Source of the DNA: Saxidomus purpurata
Lineage: Eukaryota > Mollusca > Bivalvia > Venerida > Veneridae
Direction of reading: 5' to 3'
Assembly (NCBI GenBank): GCA_022818135.1
Contig: JAFMSR010000001.1
Location: 7,223,869-7,287,868 of the forward strand
Length of the DNA stretch: 64,000 nucleotides
Notes under the pieces: model-generated
Told to the model about the DNA's origin: nothing
Seen by the model: the letters and a program-made list of their open reading frames with translations, nothing else
The model's database searches: none
Position numbers and translations under genes: made by a program
Shown here: positions 44,380-57,119 of the stretch, piece after piece
Layout of the letters: each line of letters starts with the position of its first letter
How positions within the stretch are numbered: position 1 is the stretch's first letter

Positions 44380-46472
44380 CAATGTGAAGAGATATTATTT
44401 GTTATTCTTCTGTTAGATTTATTCATTTCTTTTATGATCCCACTTATCTTATTTTTAAATTAATAGTGATATCTTTATTGAAGACGTAGTTAGTCGAGCG
44501 TATTTATAACAGTTTATAAACAAATGCAACAGTAAAGGGACGTAATACTTGTATGCAAAACATTTATGTACATTTTCTTAAAATTTCTTAGTGGGAAATA
44601 TAATCATATTTATGTTGATATTGGCTTTCTATTTGGTTTTGCTTTAGTGTACAAAAATGTACCGTCTTTCATATTCAGATTCATGATATGTAGTCTGTTA
44701 GAAAGGTCAAATACATACAGATAAATTAAAAAGAAGTATGAACTATGTCAAATAAAACAAAAGATACAGAATAGATTACATTATATGAAACACAATATAA
44801 AAATAATGTAAAATACTACAAATATGATAGAAAAAGAAAAAGCGGAAATAAGAACTCGTTTATAAAATTCAGAGACTACATCTTAAGTTTAGTTTAAGGG
44901 GATTGTAATGGCACCGATCGAGCTTACGGTCAATCAGAATTGATTAAAATCGAAAGGTTAATTAATGCACGCAGCTGTTCGTGACATGGACCTGATTAAT
45001 TTTTTTTTCATGTTTTCATGTTTTAAAAAGTCACAATGCCACATTCAATTTAACGTTTCGGCTGATTAAGATTTGAAATTAAAAATACCACATGCTTTTC
45101 ATTTCATTGTTACTATTTCGTAAGAAACAATTTGAATTAAAAAAGAAGTGAGAAGAAAAAACAGACAGGATAAAATCAAGAAAGCCTGAGCCCCAATTGT
45201 GCAAAGTAGGTAGATTCACTTTTCTGCGAGTAAGTCTGGCTGTTGGCGAGTGCTGTGTTTCATGGTGTTAAGGAGTTACCTAACGTATCTTATCTTTTAC
45301 ACTATATATTCTGAAGGAACACACTGTAGTTCTAATGTAAAATGCATGGTTTAAGTAAAACAATTTCTTTCAAAATTCCTTTTAGTTGTCAAGCTTTGAA
45401 ACTACTTAGAAAGTCCACATCACGCTAAATGATATAGTGTCATTGTAGGTATAAAACCAATACAAAGTTTGCTTTTGGAGACTGGTGATAAACTATTAAG
45501 CGCTATCCTATTACTATCTGTTTGAGAAGTGTTTGCTATACAGAATTAAGTAAACGACATTATAGTATAATAGCGTTAATGTGTAATTAACGAGTTCAAA
45601 ACACATAATACATAGAAACAGTCAATTTTACCCTTTGATGACTGATTAATAATTGTACAAGATAAATGTTCCAATGATTAAGGACTCTAACTAGTAATCT
45701 CTTAACTTCTGGCTTATTGAAGCTCGTTACGTAGACTCGAGCTATCGACATCCTCTGTATGTTAGAAATGTTGGTAGTTTCTTATCGAGGACATGTGTCT
45801 AGCACTGGTCACAACTGTTAGGTACACTGTCCTCGTGTACATAACTAAAATATGTGTTGCAACGGGCGGTAAAACTTAAGAAAAACTTGTTCTTTTATAA
45901 ATATTAACAGAAAATATTCATATGTGAAGCATGAAACTTGTTAATTTTTAGTGGAATTTTACCCGAGTAGCATGTGACAGACAAGTTTTATGAAAACTAT
46001 ATTATGATATCTATTTGTGCTTAGTAGATATGAGTTTCATCCCGCGAAATTGTTTTTTAAGCAATTATACATATTACAAGCAGGCTTAATTGCAGTTAGT
46101 TAGAAACATTATAGAAGTTAAACTCTTAGTTGGTTCCTTTTTCGACAGATAATTTGATAGGAAACAATAGGCCTTACTATGTTGCTAACTACACAAACTG
46201 ATTGAATTATATTGCTGTATATTTTACCACGTAACGTCGTTATAGTAGGTTTTGACAGATAGGCCAGGCTTTATTTGTCGACAGTTTGTCCGAACCATAA
46301 ATTGATAGGTTTGAAAGAATTAAAGCTGCGCGCTCTCAGATTTTGGTAAAAAAATAAAGTTCTTCAAACTGTATGAAAATAACTATTTGACATAGTCATT
46401 TAAAAAGGTTCCAGTAAAATTCCATATAGGATTTGAAAAATACGCTACCAAAAAAAAAAAAGTTGAAAAACC

Positions 46473-46503
<31 letters not shown>

Positions 46504-46740
46504 CCGGTGTCGTAAAACAGCATTTTCAATCCTTACCTAGATTTTGACTTTCATTGTTGATTTATAGCCTTTATGTTTTATAGTTATGCATTTTTATGTC
46601 ATTTCTTAAGATTTTATTTTTTTCAACGGCAACTGAGAGCGAGCAGCTTTAAAGCCAAGTGAATCACTGTAATTCAGAGCTCCATTTTTCTGAATGAATA
46701 TATTGACATATTTTGGAGAAATATAAAGAAAAATAAAATA
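44380..46740. other. Noncoding stretch, no gene seen
   Basis: AT-rich with poly-A tracts near 46448-46460 and 46478-46503. No supported frame. Confidence 0.4.
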
Positions 46741-46742
46741 AA

Positions 46743-47965
46743 ACAAGAGGGCCATGATGGCCCTATATCGCTCACCTGACTACCATTTGCTATAATAAAA
46801 GGGGTCATGATTCTAACATAATTCTTAGAGGTCCACTACACAATGCTAAGTAACATTTCAAATATCTATTATCTGCCTGTCTGCCTTGTGTTTTTTTAAA
46901 AATGTTTTCCCTATATAAGCCTATGTGAAATGAAGTGCTTCCACCCTGCCGGGAAGGGTTAATTTGGACCCCAGGGGCATAATTTGAACAATCTTGGTAA
47001 AGGTCCACTTCACAATGCTACATGCTAAATATCTCAGCTCTAGGCCTTGTGGTTTCAGAGAAGAAGATTTTTAAAATTTTTCCTATATGAGCCAATGTAA
47101 AACCAAGTGACCCCCGCGCGGGGTCAATTTTAACTCAGGGCTCATAATTTAAACAATCTTTGTAGAGGTGCACTAGAAAATGTCACATGCTAAATATCTA
47201 AGCTCTAGGCCTTGTGGTTTCAGATAAGAAGATTTTTAAAGTTTTTCCTATATAAGCCTATGTAAACCCAAGTGACCACCTGGGCGGGGTCAATTTTGAC
47301 CCAGGGCTCATAATTTGAACAATCTTGGTAGAGGTCCACTAGACAATGCCAAATGCTAAATATCTAAGCTCTAGGCCTTGTGGTTTCAGAGTAGAAGATT
47401 TTTAAAGTTTTTCCTATATAAGCCTATGTAAAACCAAGTGACCCCCCCCCCGGCCAGGGTCAATTTTGACCCGGGGCTTATAATTTGAACAATCGTGGTA
47501 CAAGTCCACTAGACAATGTCACATGCTAAATATCTTAGCTCTAGGCCTTGTGGTTTCAGAGAAGAAGATTTTTTAAAAATTTTCCTATATAAGCCTTTGC
47601 AAAACTAAGTGACCACCCGCAGGGGGTCATTTTTGACCCGGGGTCATAATTTGAAAAATCTTGGTAAAAGGTCCACTAGACAATGCTACATGCCAAATAT
47701 CTAAGCTCAATGCCTTGTGGTTTCAGAGAAGAAGATTTTTAAAATGTTTCCTATTTGTTGCCATAGCAACCAGAGTTCTGCATGGAATGGAATTCTTTGA
47801 ACAACGTTGATAGAGCTTTGTGCAAGAAACATCCCTGCAAAGTTTCTAAACATTGGCCAAGTGGTTTCAGAGGAGATGTCGTTTGAAGGAAATGATGGAC
47901 GGACGTACGACGTACCCCTGACGGAAAGCGATCTTAATAGCTCACTCTGGCACTTTGTGCCAGGT
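46743..47965 (+). repeat. Dispersed mollusc repeat with ~170-bp tandem array
   Basis: Head 'acaagagggccatgatggcc' at 46743 and end 'gccaggtgagctaaaa' near 47970. Between them the unit with 'gctctaggccttgtggtttc', 'agatttttaaa', 'cctatataagcctatgtaaa' and 'aatttgaacaatcttggta' recurs, with the 'ggccttgtgg' marker near 46880 (diverged), 47043, 47218, 47374, 47544 and 47713: periods 156-175 bp, about five and a half units. The closing part has 'atggaatggaattctttgaa' and 'atgatggacggacg', as at 2.6-2.75 kb. Frames 46805-47008 and 47807-48082 are repeat readings. Confidence 0.9.
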
Positions 47966-47969
47966 GAGC

Positions 47970-49514
47970 TAAAAACGCAACAATTTAAATTGAATCATCA
48001 TGCAGTATATAAAAATATTACGGGTTCACCATCTTCTCAGAAAATATTATGGTGGTCATTTAGAAAGGTAACATCACTTTAACGTTATGCATTTGTACAA
48101 TGCTAAATTGGGACACTAAAATGGTATGATATTGCAAAAAATGGTATAGTTTATATTTTTGTTCTTACATCAATAATAAAAAGCAACACAGATTTTATTT
48201 ATCATTTAATGTAGGTTTCCTTCGTAAACAGCAAATATATATACAAATTTATCAAAATAGCAAAAATGTGAGAGGTTATACATAACAGAACTATTATGGG
48301 CCATTTCACTTAAAGATACATCAGAATGACTTGCAAAAATCATGAATGTTTTGTTCGATTTGCAATATCCCTTTATGAGATTGTCATCGAATTTCATTCT
48401 AACTGACTCTTTACCTATTTTCAGAGTTAGGACATAAATGGAACAAACAGAGTATAAAATTATAGATTACGGTAAACAATTTAATTTCATATAACCATTA
48501 ATAATTTGTCTGGTTTTCTATCAGGTTCTGTGCATAAAGATGCATTTTCCCATGAAAACGAGTTTAGCGGTGCAATAGCAGATTTCAATGCTTGTTATAA
48601 TTAAAGGGCAATTACTCTGCCAATAATTGTGCTATCTGGCTCTTTAAATAGGAAGAATTTCCAGAAGATTTATTTGCAATAGCAATAACACGTATCATGC
48701 GACTCGTTAACTGAAGCTACATGTGCATACGTGCATTTTATTGAAAGAGCATGAAATGCAGTCACCGGGGCCGTATGTGTTGGACAACGCAAGTAAGCAC
48801 GTACTACTATTACTAAAATTAGACTGATAAGGGAATAAACATTTTGATGGCGGGATGGATAAATGAATGAATACATACAAGTTATCAATTTTACATGTGA
48901 CAATTTCAAATAGGAGTGCTGTTAACTACATATGTAGTATGTACATGCACTTTAGATATAAATTACAGCTAGGACAAGTCTTAACATCGATAGTTGTTAC
49001 CTTTGTGATTCACGTCTTAGAGTTATAACGCACTATAAAGTTCATTGAACAAATTATCTATGTTTCGAGAATATAATCTGCTAGATGTAAGGTATGTCCT
49101 TTTAAACAAGATGTTAGCATGTAGCAATGTAATACACCAAACGGAGTAAAACATCAATTCATTTGAAGAAGTTCATTATCAGTGTGAATGATATAGTATG
49201 ATCATGCGCCACTACATATGTCCACATAAACTGTTTTAAACATCTTTCTAGTGGATAATATTTAATCATTAACATCGTCCTGGTAACGCCTTTATTTTAC
49301 ATGAAACACCATCTGCAACTACTTACATCTTTGCACAACATACCTGATACCCTTTATAGCACAACATTAACTGTTGGGTGTGTCATACGACGATTTGTAG
49401 GACATACTCATCTGGTATTTTATTTTGCTGTAACACATTTTTGTAATTTTTATCATTTGATGAAAAGTTATATACATATAACAAAGTAATACGAAGAGGA
49501 CAGCAAAAAGGTTC

Positions 49515-49515
<1 letters not shown>
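47970..49515. other. Noncoding stretch, no gene seen
   Basis: AT-rich; frames 48206-48397, 48670-48909 and 49301-49489 have no recognisable motif. Confidence 0.4.

Positions 49516-49518
<3 letters not shown>

Positions 49519-49576
<58 letters not shown>
49519..49576. repeat. (TAA)n microsatellite, LINE tail
   Basis: About 19 TAA/ATA repeats. Read on the minus strand it is an ATT tail directly after 'atgaaataaagaattt', as at the 3' ends of many LINEs. Confidence 0.9.
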
Positions 49577-49579
<3 letters not shown>

Positions 49580-50170
49580 TCTTTATTTCATGAATGTAAG
49601 CACATTAAGTGAAAGTACAGACATTACACTTATTTACAATGTGGCCTTCAAACAGCAAATGAAACAATAAAACAAGAAAAAAAATAGAAAAAAGGCACAT
49701 TTATCAATCATTCTAAAACATACACAAAATAACAAACCTGACAAACACTTTGAGATTCATGAAATAGTATTTATGGTAACAATACAATTAAAAGTAAAAA
49801 TCTAAATAATTAATATACATAGTATTCATATCATACAGACATGTATCACATATCCAACACATTAATATATTTATGAAAATTGCAAATGTAATAAACAATT
49901 CTTTAAGTTATATTTAAATGAGTACAATGAATTTATCTCTCTTATATACAAGGGTAAAGCGTTCCAAATATGACATACAGACATGTATCACACATCCAAC
50001 ACATTAATATATTTCTGAAAATTGCAAAAGTAATAAAAAGCGTTCCAAATATGACTACTATGATAAGTAAACGTAGCCTTCATGCAATTAATTTTGTGCT
50101 TTGGTAAAACAAGATCACGTCGTCTTGTAGATCTTAAAACATAATTTTCATTGTATGCAAACGCTAAGAG
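49577..50170 (-). pseudogene. Non-LTR retrotransposon 3' end, decayed
   Basis: Minus-strand translation near 50165-49925 gives YVLRSTRRRDLVLPKHK and then TFTYHSSHIWNA, matching the 'Y.LR....l.LP......kFsf.ga..WN.LP' block at the C-terminus of CR1/L2-like LINE ORF2 proteins. An internal duplication repeats 'cgttccaaatatgac' and 'catacagacatgtatcac' (49960 and 50040; 49840 and 49975). The element ends in the microsatellite at 49519-49576. Confidence 0.6.
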
Positions 50171-50761
50171 GTCTTATTCACTCTTATTATGTTTATTAAA
50201 TTATCAAATCCCTTTGCTATTGATTCACCAAAGCAGAAACTTACGGTACACAAGCAAATCTACAACGCACAAAAATAGGAAATAAAAACACCTCCTATAA
50301 TATGTCTTGTAGTTAATACATACTCACTTTCACATTCATGATGATTGAACATTCACTGTATTGCTCTTCCTCTAGAACAACATTGATCCTATTAAGTATA
50401 ACTGTCAAACATAACTTGAACATGTCATTTCTTGGTATACGTAATAAACAAACTAGGAAAGAAATCTACTGTTGGTCGGTAAAAGTTATTTAGTGTTTAA
50501 AAGTTGCAGCAAAGTTTTTGAAGTTATATCTATTGTCTATTGTTTTAAGAGTTGTACAGACATAAAAGTGTTGTGTTGACATTACAGCCATCTGTCCTTT
50601 TATGACTTAATCGAATGTTTGATCACATAATGGTTAATAGTTTATTTAGCTCAAACTAGTTATAGTATTACAACGTACTGATGGAGACTTTACAGTTTTA
50701 AATGACGAAGGTAAACCGGAAATATTAAGAACATAATGATACATATCACAAATGAGGTGAA
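50171..50761. other. Probable 3' untranslated region of the membrane RING gene
   Basis: AT-rich sequence directly downstream of the minus-strand stop at 50762. No coding frame. Confidence 0.4.
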
Positions 50762-53700
50762 CTAAATTTCTAAATTACACGTAGGGCAGACGTCCCTCAC
50801 TTGAAACCAACGCCGCAAGCACTCCGTATGAAACGTGTGTAAACAAGGGAGTGCTTTTCCATTAACTATTGTTGCAAAACAAATAGAACATTCATAGTCT
50901 CTTTGTTTATTGCTGAATGAAACATCTGAAAGACTGCCTAATTTATTTAACAACTTCTTTCTTTTGTCGTACATCATTTTCTGTTGTCCTAAGGTAACAG
51001 CTAGCAAAGCAAAATAATTGAAAATAAGATTTCCAGCACGAAACACCCACCATGTTTTAAAAGAGGAAATATGGTATCTGCCATAAAATTGGAAAGGCAG
51101 CAAAAGAATATAACTGAACTGTTTAACTATCGGAATATACTGAATGCAGCTTTCCAAGGAAGTTATATATCGGTCAGTATACCACATAAGCGAGACCATT
51201 ATCCATTCAGCGAGAAAGAAGGAAAACTCTGAAATGAATATCAACCCGCCTGAAGAGTAAAATAGATTCCATGGACAAAGGGCAAAACTGTTAGCTACAC
51301 TAAATGATAATATTATAGGTGATATAACTAAGAAAGAGATAACAATCAAAACCCGGAAGTAAAACCAAACAGTTAATTTAGAACCTCTGTTGCCAATATT
51401 TAGAATCTGGTGTTTGGTGAATTCGAATGTTTGTAGTGAAATGAAATGAACTGCGAATGTAGTAACAATACTAAAACTTTCTACGTCTAATCTGAAATGT
51501 GTTGTTGAAATGCTGCCTGTGTCTAACAGAACATTTAATAATAAATACCGAGCCACAGCCCCGGTGTTTATGTTCACTGCATCGCCAATGCTTATTTCCC
51601 ATGTAGTAAAGCAAACTGCGACTGCAGTAACATACGTTGAGATGAATCCAGTAAAGGACATAAAAACAATCCCAATAGCACAACTTGTGGACCAGTTGTT
51701 AAGAAATTCAAAAATGTAATACATACTACCAATGCTGGTTATATCTGTTTTGTACCAGAATATTTCTAAGATAAAAGCTAATCCAAAGTAAAGTATTCCA
51801 AAAAGTAACAACACACCTCGGACATACACGTTTTCAAAGTTTAGAAATATATTTTCTTCAATTCGGTCCATTTCTACTCGATTTTGTAAGTGATTAACGT
51901 GTCGTTTGGATTCGTCTTTTTCTTCACCGTGGAGATTTATGTACTTATCCTTCTCTGAATTTAGTTTTTGAACATCGACTGATTTGTCCTCAGTTTCCAT
52001 AATATCTTTTGCAAGCTTTAAAACAAAAACCAGTCGTGTTTTAATAACATAATACCACACTGTTGACATGAAGTTCGGAAAGATACCTGTTATTGAACAG
52101 ACAAGTGGTGTTAGATACGCAACGAACACAATGCAATATTTGTGATGTTCAGACGAAGACTTTACTTTGTAATGAGAGTACACGTGTAACCAGAAATACA
52201 ACGCTTCTATGAATATATATACAAGTAACGGCGTCAAGCAAAGGTCACCAAAGTCCCCAAATGGGATGACTTGTGTCTCATGGCAGACATTGTTAGCCTC
52301 GTTTTGGACCATCCAGTATAACGACTCCTGCACCAAGGCAATAAAGAGCTCGTAGAATACTGAGGTATAGTACAGAAGCAGGATGTCTATGTTGAAGTTC
52401 CATGAACTGGCCATCACACAAACAACTGAAAGTTACGGAAATATTAAGGTTTGAAATATTGAATTATGCGTCTAAAATATTGCCAACACGTCTTGTACAA
52501 AATAATTTTAAAAATATAATGAAGCCTTTGTTGCCTCAATATTGTGTTAGTAATATATCTTAAAACTTTTGAAAAAGTTACCACTTCGACACATCTTACT
52601 AGTAGTTTTAATAAAATACTGTGTTAAATGTTTTGAACTTCTAAACATGTTCTTCCTAACTGACATTGACTGAAAAGGTCAATATAAGGAAATCAATATG
52701 ACACCATGGTTAGTAACGCTAGTACTTTGCATCTAGAAAATAGTTTATCTTTGACATAAATGGACCGGTTTAAAACTTTTAGCTCATGACAGATGTTCTT
52801 TAGATAACCTGTTCCTATTGTTATTGCCAAATGTAAATCGTCTGTCTGCCTACATTTTCGACTGGGTAACCAAGTCTCTAGAGCTAGGTGTGAAATATGT
52901 CCCCATTTTTTTTGACGTTCTCTTGGTAAAAACTGACTTTAATGAGACCAGAAAGAGCACCACTGTGCGGAAAAAAGCGGTTAGACTTATTTGTTCAGGT
53001 ATAAGTTTCTTCCATAATGTTTCATGTGTCACATTTTCTTTATATTCCGTTCATTAAGTATTTTGCACCTAAGTCACCGTGACCTTGACTTTTGATACAC
53101 TGAACCCGAAATCAAAAGGCGTTATTTTGTGACAACAAGCAAGCATCATATGCCAAACATTCACGGGGTATCGGAAAAACCTTTTTTGTAACTTAAAATC
53201 ATTTGGGATCAGATTTTACGGATCTTAAGCAATATGATAAGCAAGTTTTAAGATCTTGGACTAAATCATTCTCAAATAGTTTAAACACCATTTTAACCCG
53301 AAACATAATATATAAAAACTTGACTTCTGACCTACTGCCTAATAGTTTAAGTGGGATTATGTTCTTACAATAAGCAATATGACTTTTGAGCACTTATGCC
53401 ATTTTTCTCGACTTCTTGAGCGGGAAACTCTTTTTAACCAAAGGTCCCTGCAATTTTGACATCTACAGGGGCATCTACGTATCATGACAAATTTGACCAG
53501 TAAATTTGAAGTTCTCAAGCCAAAGTGTTCTTGGTGTATTGAGCGGAAGCTAAATTACTAACAGACGCACGAGCAGATCACCATTGCGCCTTCACATAAT
53601 ACGCTTTCGGGTGTGTAATAAGTAGAACATGAAATTAGAAAAAACACTGTAAACCCTCTTGAAGTCATATTTTGTATAACCAGAACATTCGTTTTGATAA

Positions 53701-54228
53701 TCTAAAAGGCAATAAAAACTGACAGGTTATCTTTTGTCAAAATCTAGGCCACATAAATGAAAAGAACCTTCTAATAGCTTAAGAAGCAAAAGAGACTTTT
53801 TCCATCTAAACTGATCTTTCATTGCATTTAAAGTTTTGTTGTTGTCAACCGTGAGCGATGTAAGCAGTTTTGCCCCTCATGTTGCAATGATGTTTCTCAT
53901 ATCAGAAACTCTGTCTTATGACATGCGCTGAATATTGACAAATCCATATATATGCTACAATCATGCATATCTTACCATACATCCTGAGTGCCATCAATGG
54001 AACCTCTAAAACATTGACATCTGAACTGGGACTAAGCAAAAGCCAGTAGTGTATTGCAAAGACTGAAGGTATCAGCAGAAGTATTTGACAAATGTGGCTC
54101 AGTCCTGGTGTAGTTTTCATCTTAAAATCATCGATTTTCTGTCCAACCGATCGTACCGCACTTTTTAAAGGAAGCGCGTGTTTCAGGCAATTCTGCACAA
54201 ATGCATTTGATCTAAATAATTCATCCAT
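50762..54228 (-). CDS. Multipass membrane RING-H2 protein (probable E3 ubiquitin ligase)
   Basis: Two coding exons, 54228-53976 and 52425-50762, join in phase (G|TT) to give 638 residues. The donor TATG|GTAAGA and acceptor TTTCAG are both good. The start ATG at 54228 lies one base after another acceptor-like 'tttttcttcag', so a 5' noncoding exon is likely. There are about a dozen hydrophobic stretches (for example ILLLIPSVFAIHYWLLL, VLLLFGILYFGLAFILEI and VLIVISFLVISPIILSFS), a Lys/Glu-rich loop in the first half, and a C-terminal RING-H2 with C597, C600, C612, H614, H617, C620, C631 and C634. Membrane span plus terminal RING-H2 is the plan of ER-resident ligases such as RNF139/RNF145 and gp78; I do not see enough to assign it to one. 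All eight zinc ligands are present. A decayed relative lies at 43447-44211. Confidence 0.85.
53060..53625 (+). repeat. Degenerate mollusc repeat in the intron of the RING gene
   Basis: Starts with 'caccgtgaccttgacttttg' and ends with 'taacagacgcacgagcagat' and 'aatacgctttcgggtgtg'. It has the same head and tail types as the arrays at 8.1-9.3 and 56.6-57.1 kb but is strongly diverged. It lies in the intron of the membrane RING gene (52426-53975). Confidence 0.55.
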
Positions 54229-54229
54229 G

Positions 54230-55360
54230 CTGAAGAAAAAGAATACTAGTTATATAGAGATGTTTTGAATATTTGAACCACTTTTGTATTCCGCTGCCCA
54301 CATATTAACTTCGGAATACATATAGTTCAATCTTTAATAATATTTTAATACTTCAGAAAATTATGTTGTCGTAGTTACAAAGACCATCCATAGCAATAAA
54401 TAATAGTCTGCTAGATGTTACACTTCATAGTGACCATTTTAATTTTACGAAATAATTTTAAAATTGATTTATATATTCAACTTTTAGAAAAATAGATATT
54501 ACGAAAGTAAACATATGAATTGAAAAACAGTTTTATTTTGATTGAATTTAGTGAAAATTGCTTTTAATTAAACTAGTCCAAAATTGATATTCCATCTAGA
54601 TGTGTTTTGTAACGTTTTCCCTTTTTCTATCTGCTAATAAGAAAACAAATAACACAATATAAAATACAGTGTCTTAAGATGCGCATAGATTTTTTATTTT
54701 GCTTAAGAGAGGTCGATTAAGAGGTCTGAAGATGTCAACATACTTTGGTTTGAGCACGACATGTCTATGAAACAATATTTGCACGCGGTCAAAACACAAA
54801 AACTACAGGGGCCTGTTAGCAAACGAGGGTAAACGGAAACTTTTCAAACCTAGTACAATTGTGTCCAAGTTCGTTATCAAGGTTTAAAGTTGCGTCAGAT
54901 GTCTGATTTTTTAATATCCAAAGCATTCATTGTGTTCTAAGCATCTTTACATGACCATTTATAATGCAATATGGTAATGTTTAAGGGTAACATATCCCCA
55001 ATGCTAAGTGTAATACATTATGCAGAGAGTTTTGCTTTGAGAAAAGTTGTTATTTAATGTATATTTTCCCGAAAAAAAAAACGTTAAAGCCAGCGCCTTG
55101 TGGTATCACACTACAACAAGAGATCCAGAAGGATCAGTACTGTTCTGTAAGTTTTGTGAAAATCTCTTAGAAAGTGTGACCAGTTATCAAAGTTATAGTA
55201 TAATTGGCTGTAGCACAATTGAATTTCTCACAGCGTGGCTAAATTTCCATACATACAGTAAGTTTTGTAAAAATCCAGTGAAAACTGTGACCTGTAGAGT
55301 GTTATGACATCTATTGTCATTAGCCTTTTATCGTTTTGTTTATACAGTCAATGTTTCCCA
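54230..55360. other. Upstream region of the RING gene
   Basis: AT-rich. It should contain the 5' noncoding exon and promoter, which I cannot place. Confidence 0.35.
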
Positions 55361-55367
55361 TAAAGGC

Positions 55368-55432
55368 TATAATAACAATAACAATAATAATAATAATAAT
55401 AATAATAGTCATAATCATAATCATACTAATGA
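55368..55432. repeat. AAT/ATC-rich microsatellite
   Basis: 'aataacaataataataat' followed by 'cataatcataatc' forms. Frames 55314-55535 and 55336-55557 read it as Asn or Ile runs and are not genes. Confidence 0.9.
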
Positions 55433-55940
55433 TAACAAGAGTATTGTTTTTTTACACAAAAACATATGTCTCCCCCGACGCACATTACCACTCTCTGTTT
55501 TTGGGAACCAAGGTCAGAAATGGTTTGGGAAGTAGGTTTTTAAGATATATGTTATAGCTACGCGTATAGTAACAGTGACCTTGACCCCCGAAATAAATTT
55601 GTTTGGTTCACACAATTTAAAAACTAAAAACGTATTTTTTAAAAATCAATTTTTAGTAACAGTGACCTTGACCTTTACCTCCAGAATTTCTGTTCGCTAT
55701 TTTTGCTTAAAACAATTTAAAAGAAAAAAAAAAGAAATATATTTAAAGTAACAGTGACCTTGACCCCCCCGAAAAAAAGAAACAAACACACACGTTTTTT
55801 TTTTGCTTCAAACAATTTAAAAACTCAAAAAAAAAATTATAGTACAGTGACATTGACCTTGATCACCTCTCGGATTATTTTGTTGAAAGTTTTGAATTAT
55901 TTTTAAGTAGCAGATCTTGACCTTGACCTTAGTGACACGC
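55433..55940 (+). repeat. Mollusc repeat, ~90-bp tandem units
   Basis: Head 'aacaagagtattg' and 'catatgtctcccccgac'. Then 'agtaacagtgaccttgacc' recurs near 55570, 55656 and 55747, with variants near 55842 and 55915, each followed by 'acaatttaaaa' and A-rich filler; period about 85-95 bp. Confidence 0.8.
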
Positions 55941-56589
55941 AATGCAATGCTATATGAAATTCATGCAATAGAAAAGTTCAAAGAAGATGTACTCCGCAAC
56001 ACCTTGATGGATACCTGACGCATCTATTACTCATCGTGATGAAATTTGGTACTACATTTGTTCACAATTTTTGAATTTTTGAAAGAGTTTTTGCAGATGG
56101 CAGGTGGTAAATTTCGCTATCAGATTGCATTAAGTTACGATGAAATAATTCATTTAAAACTGTTAACAATTTGTGTCGGAATGTCTATCTCGTAGTACCA
56201 ACCTCGGCTTAACCAAACACATAAATTTCAAGTTCAAAGTAAAGTTGCATTTCTTTTGCCTTTACTGTTTGTACTTCCCGCGCGTGAAGCAGTTAAAATT
56301 GCATCAAACTTATTCATATATGTTTACCTGCATAACTAGGCCGTGTTGTAAAAACACATTTGTCACATATCTCAATCATGTTTCAACATAATTCTTTTTA
56401 CTAAGGTATCATTTGAATTTCTCATATTCCAATGGCTATGATTTCATGATTAGTAAGGCAAACAAACGAGAGAACACCCAATACTAAAAGTATTTGGTAA
56501 CTAGAACTATCACTGTGGGTGATGAATACCCCCGAACACCCAACTGACACAGTATATAAAATGTATGTAGCATATGATGCTTTATTTTT

Positions 56590-57115
56590 TGTACCTGCAC
56601 AACTTAAGGCGTGGTACTTATCACTTCTGTGAAGTATAATGAAATTCTGACCAGCGGTTTTCGAGAATAAAAGCGCACACGATTTTATTATGTCGAGACC
56701 CTGTGACCTTGACCTAGTGACCCGAAACATAGACCATGCACAACTAGCTATAGCACTTGTCAGCTAATCACTAAATTGTCAAATATCATTAAATTGTGAC
56801 CAGGGGTTTAGGAGATAAAGAGTGCACACAAATTTACTATTTTGAGCCCTTATGACCTTGACCATTGACCGACCTAGTGACCCGAAACAAGGACCATGCA
56901 CAACTAGGCATGTTACTTATCCTTCGAAGCACCATTCAACTAGGTGTTTTGATTAACTCACAATATATCACAATGACAATGACCTTTGACCTAATGAGAT
57001 GAAACATAGACCATGCAAAACTAGGCATTGTACTTATCACTTCTGTGAAGTATCACTAAATTTTGACCAGGTTTGTTTTAGATATTCCGTGTACAGACGG
57101 ACGGACAGACGGACG
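56590..57115 (+). repeat. Mollusc repeat, ~140-bp tandem units
   Basis: 'tgaccttgacctagtgaccc', 'catagaccatgcacaacta', 'acttatcacttctgtgaagt' and 'gaccagggg' recur with gaps near 56703, 56852 and 56988. The array ends with 'cagacggacggacagacgga' at about 57110. Same family as the units at 2.2-2.8 kb. Confidence 0.85.
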
Positions 57116-57119
57116 TTCT

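Noticed and set aside
46743..47965. CRISPR array
   Set aside because: Repeat units are adjacent without unique spacers, the units are about 170 bp, and the DNA is eukaryotic.
51510..51719. Plus-strand frame inside the membrane RING gene
   Set aside because: A shadow of the RING gene on the opposite strand.
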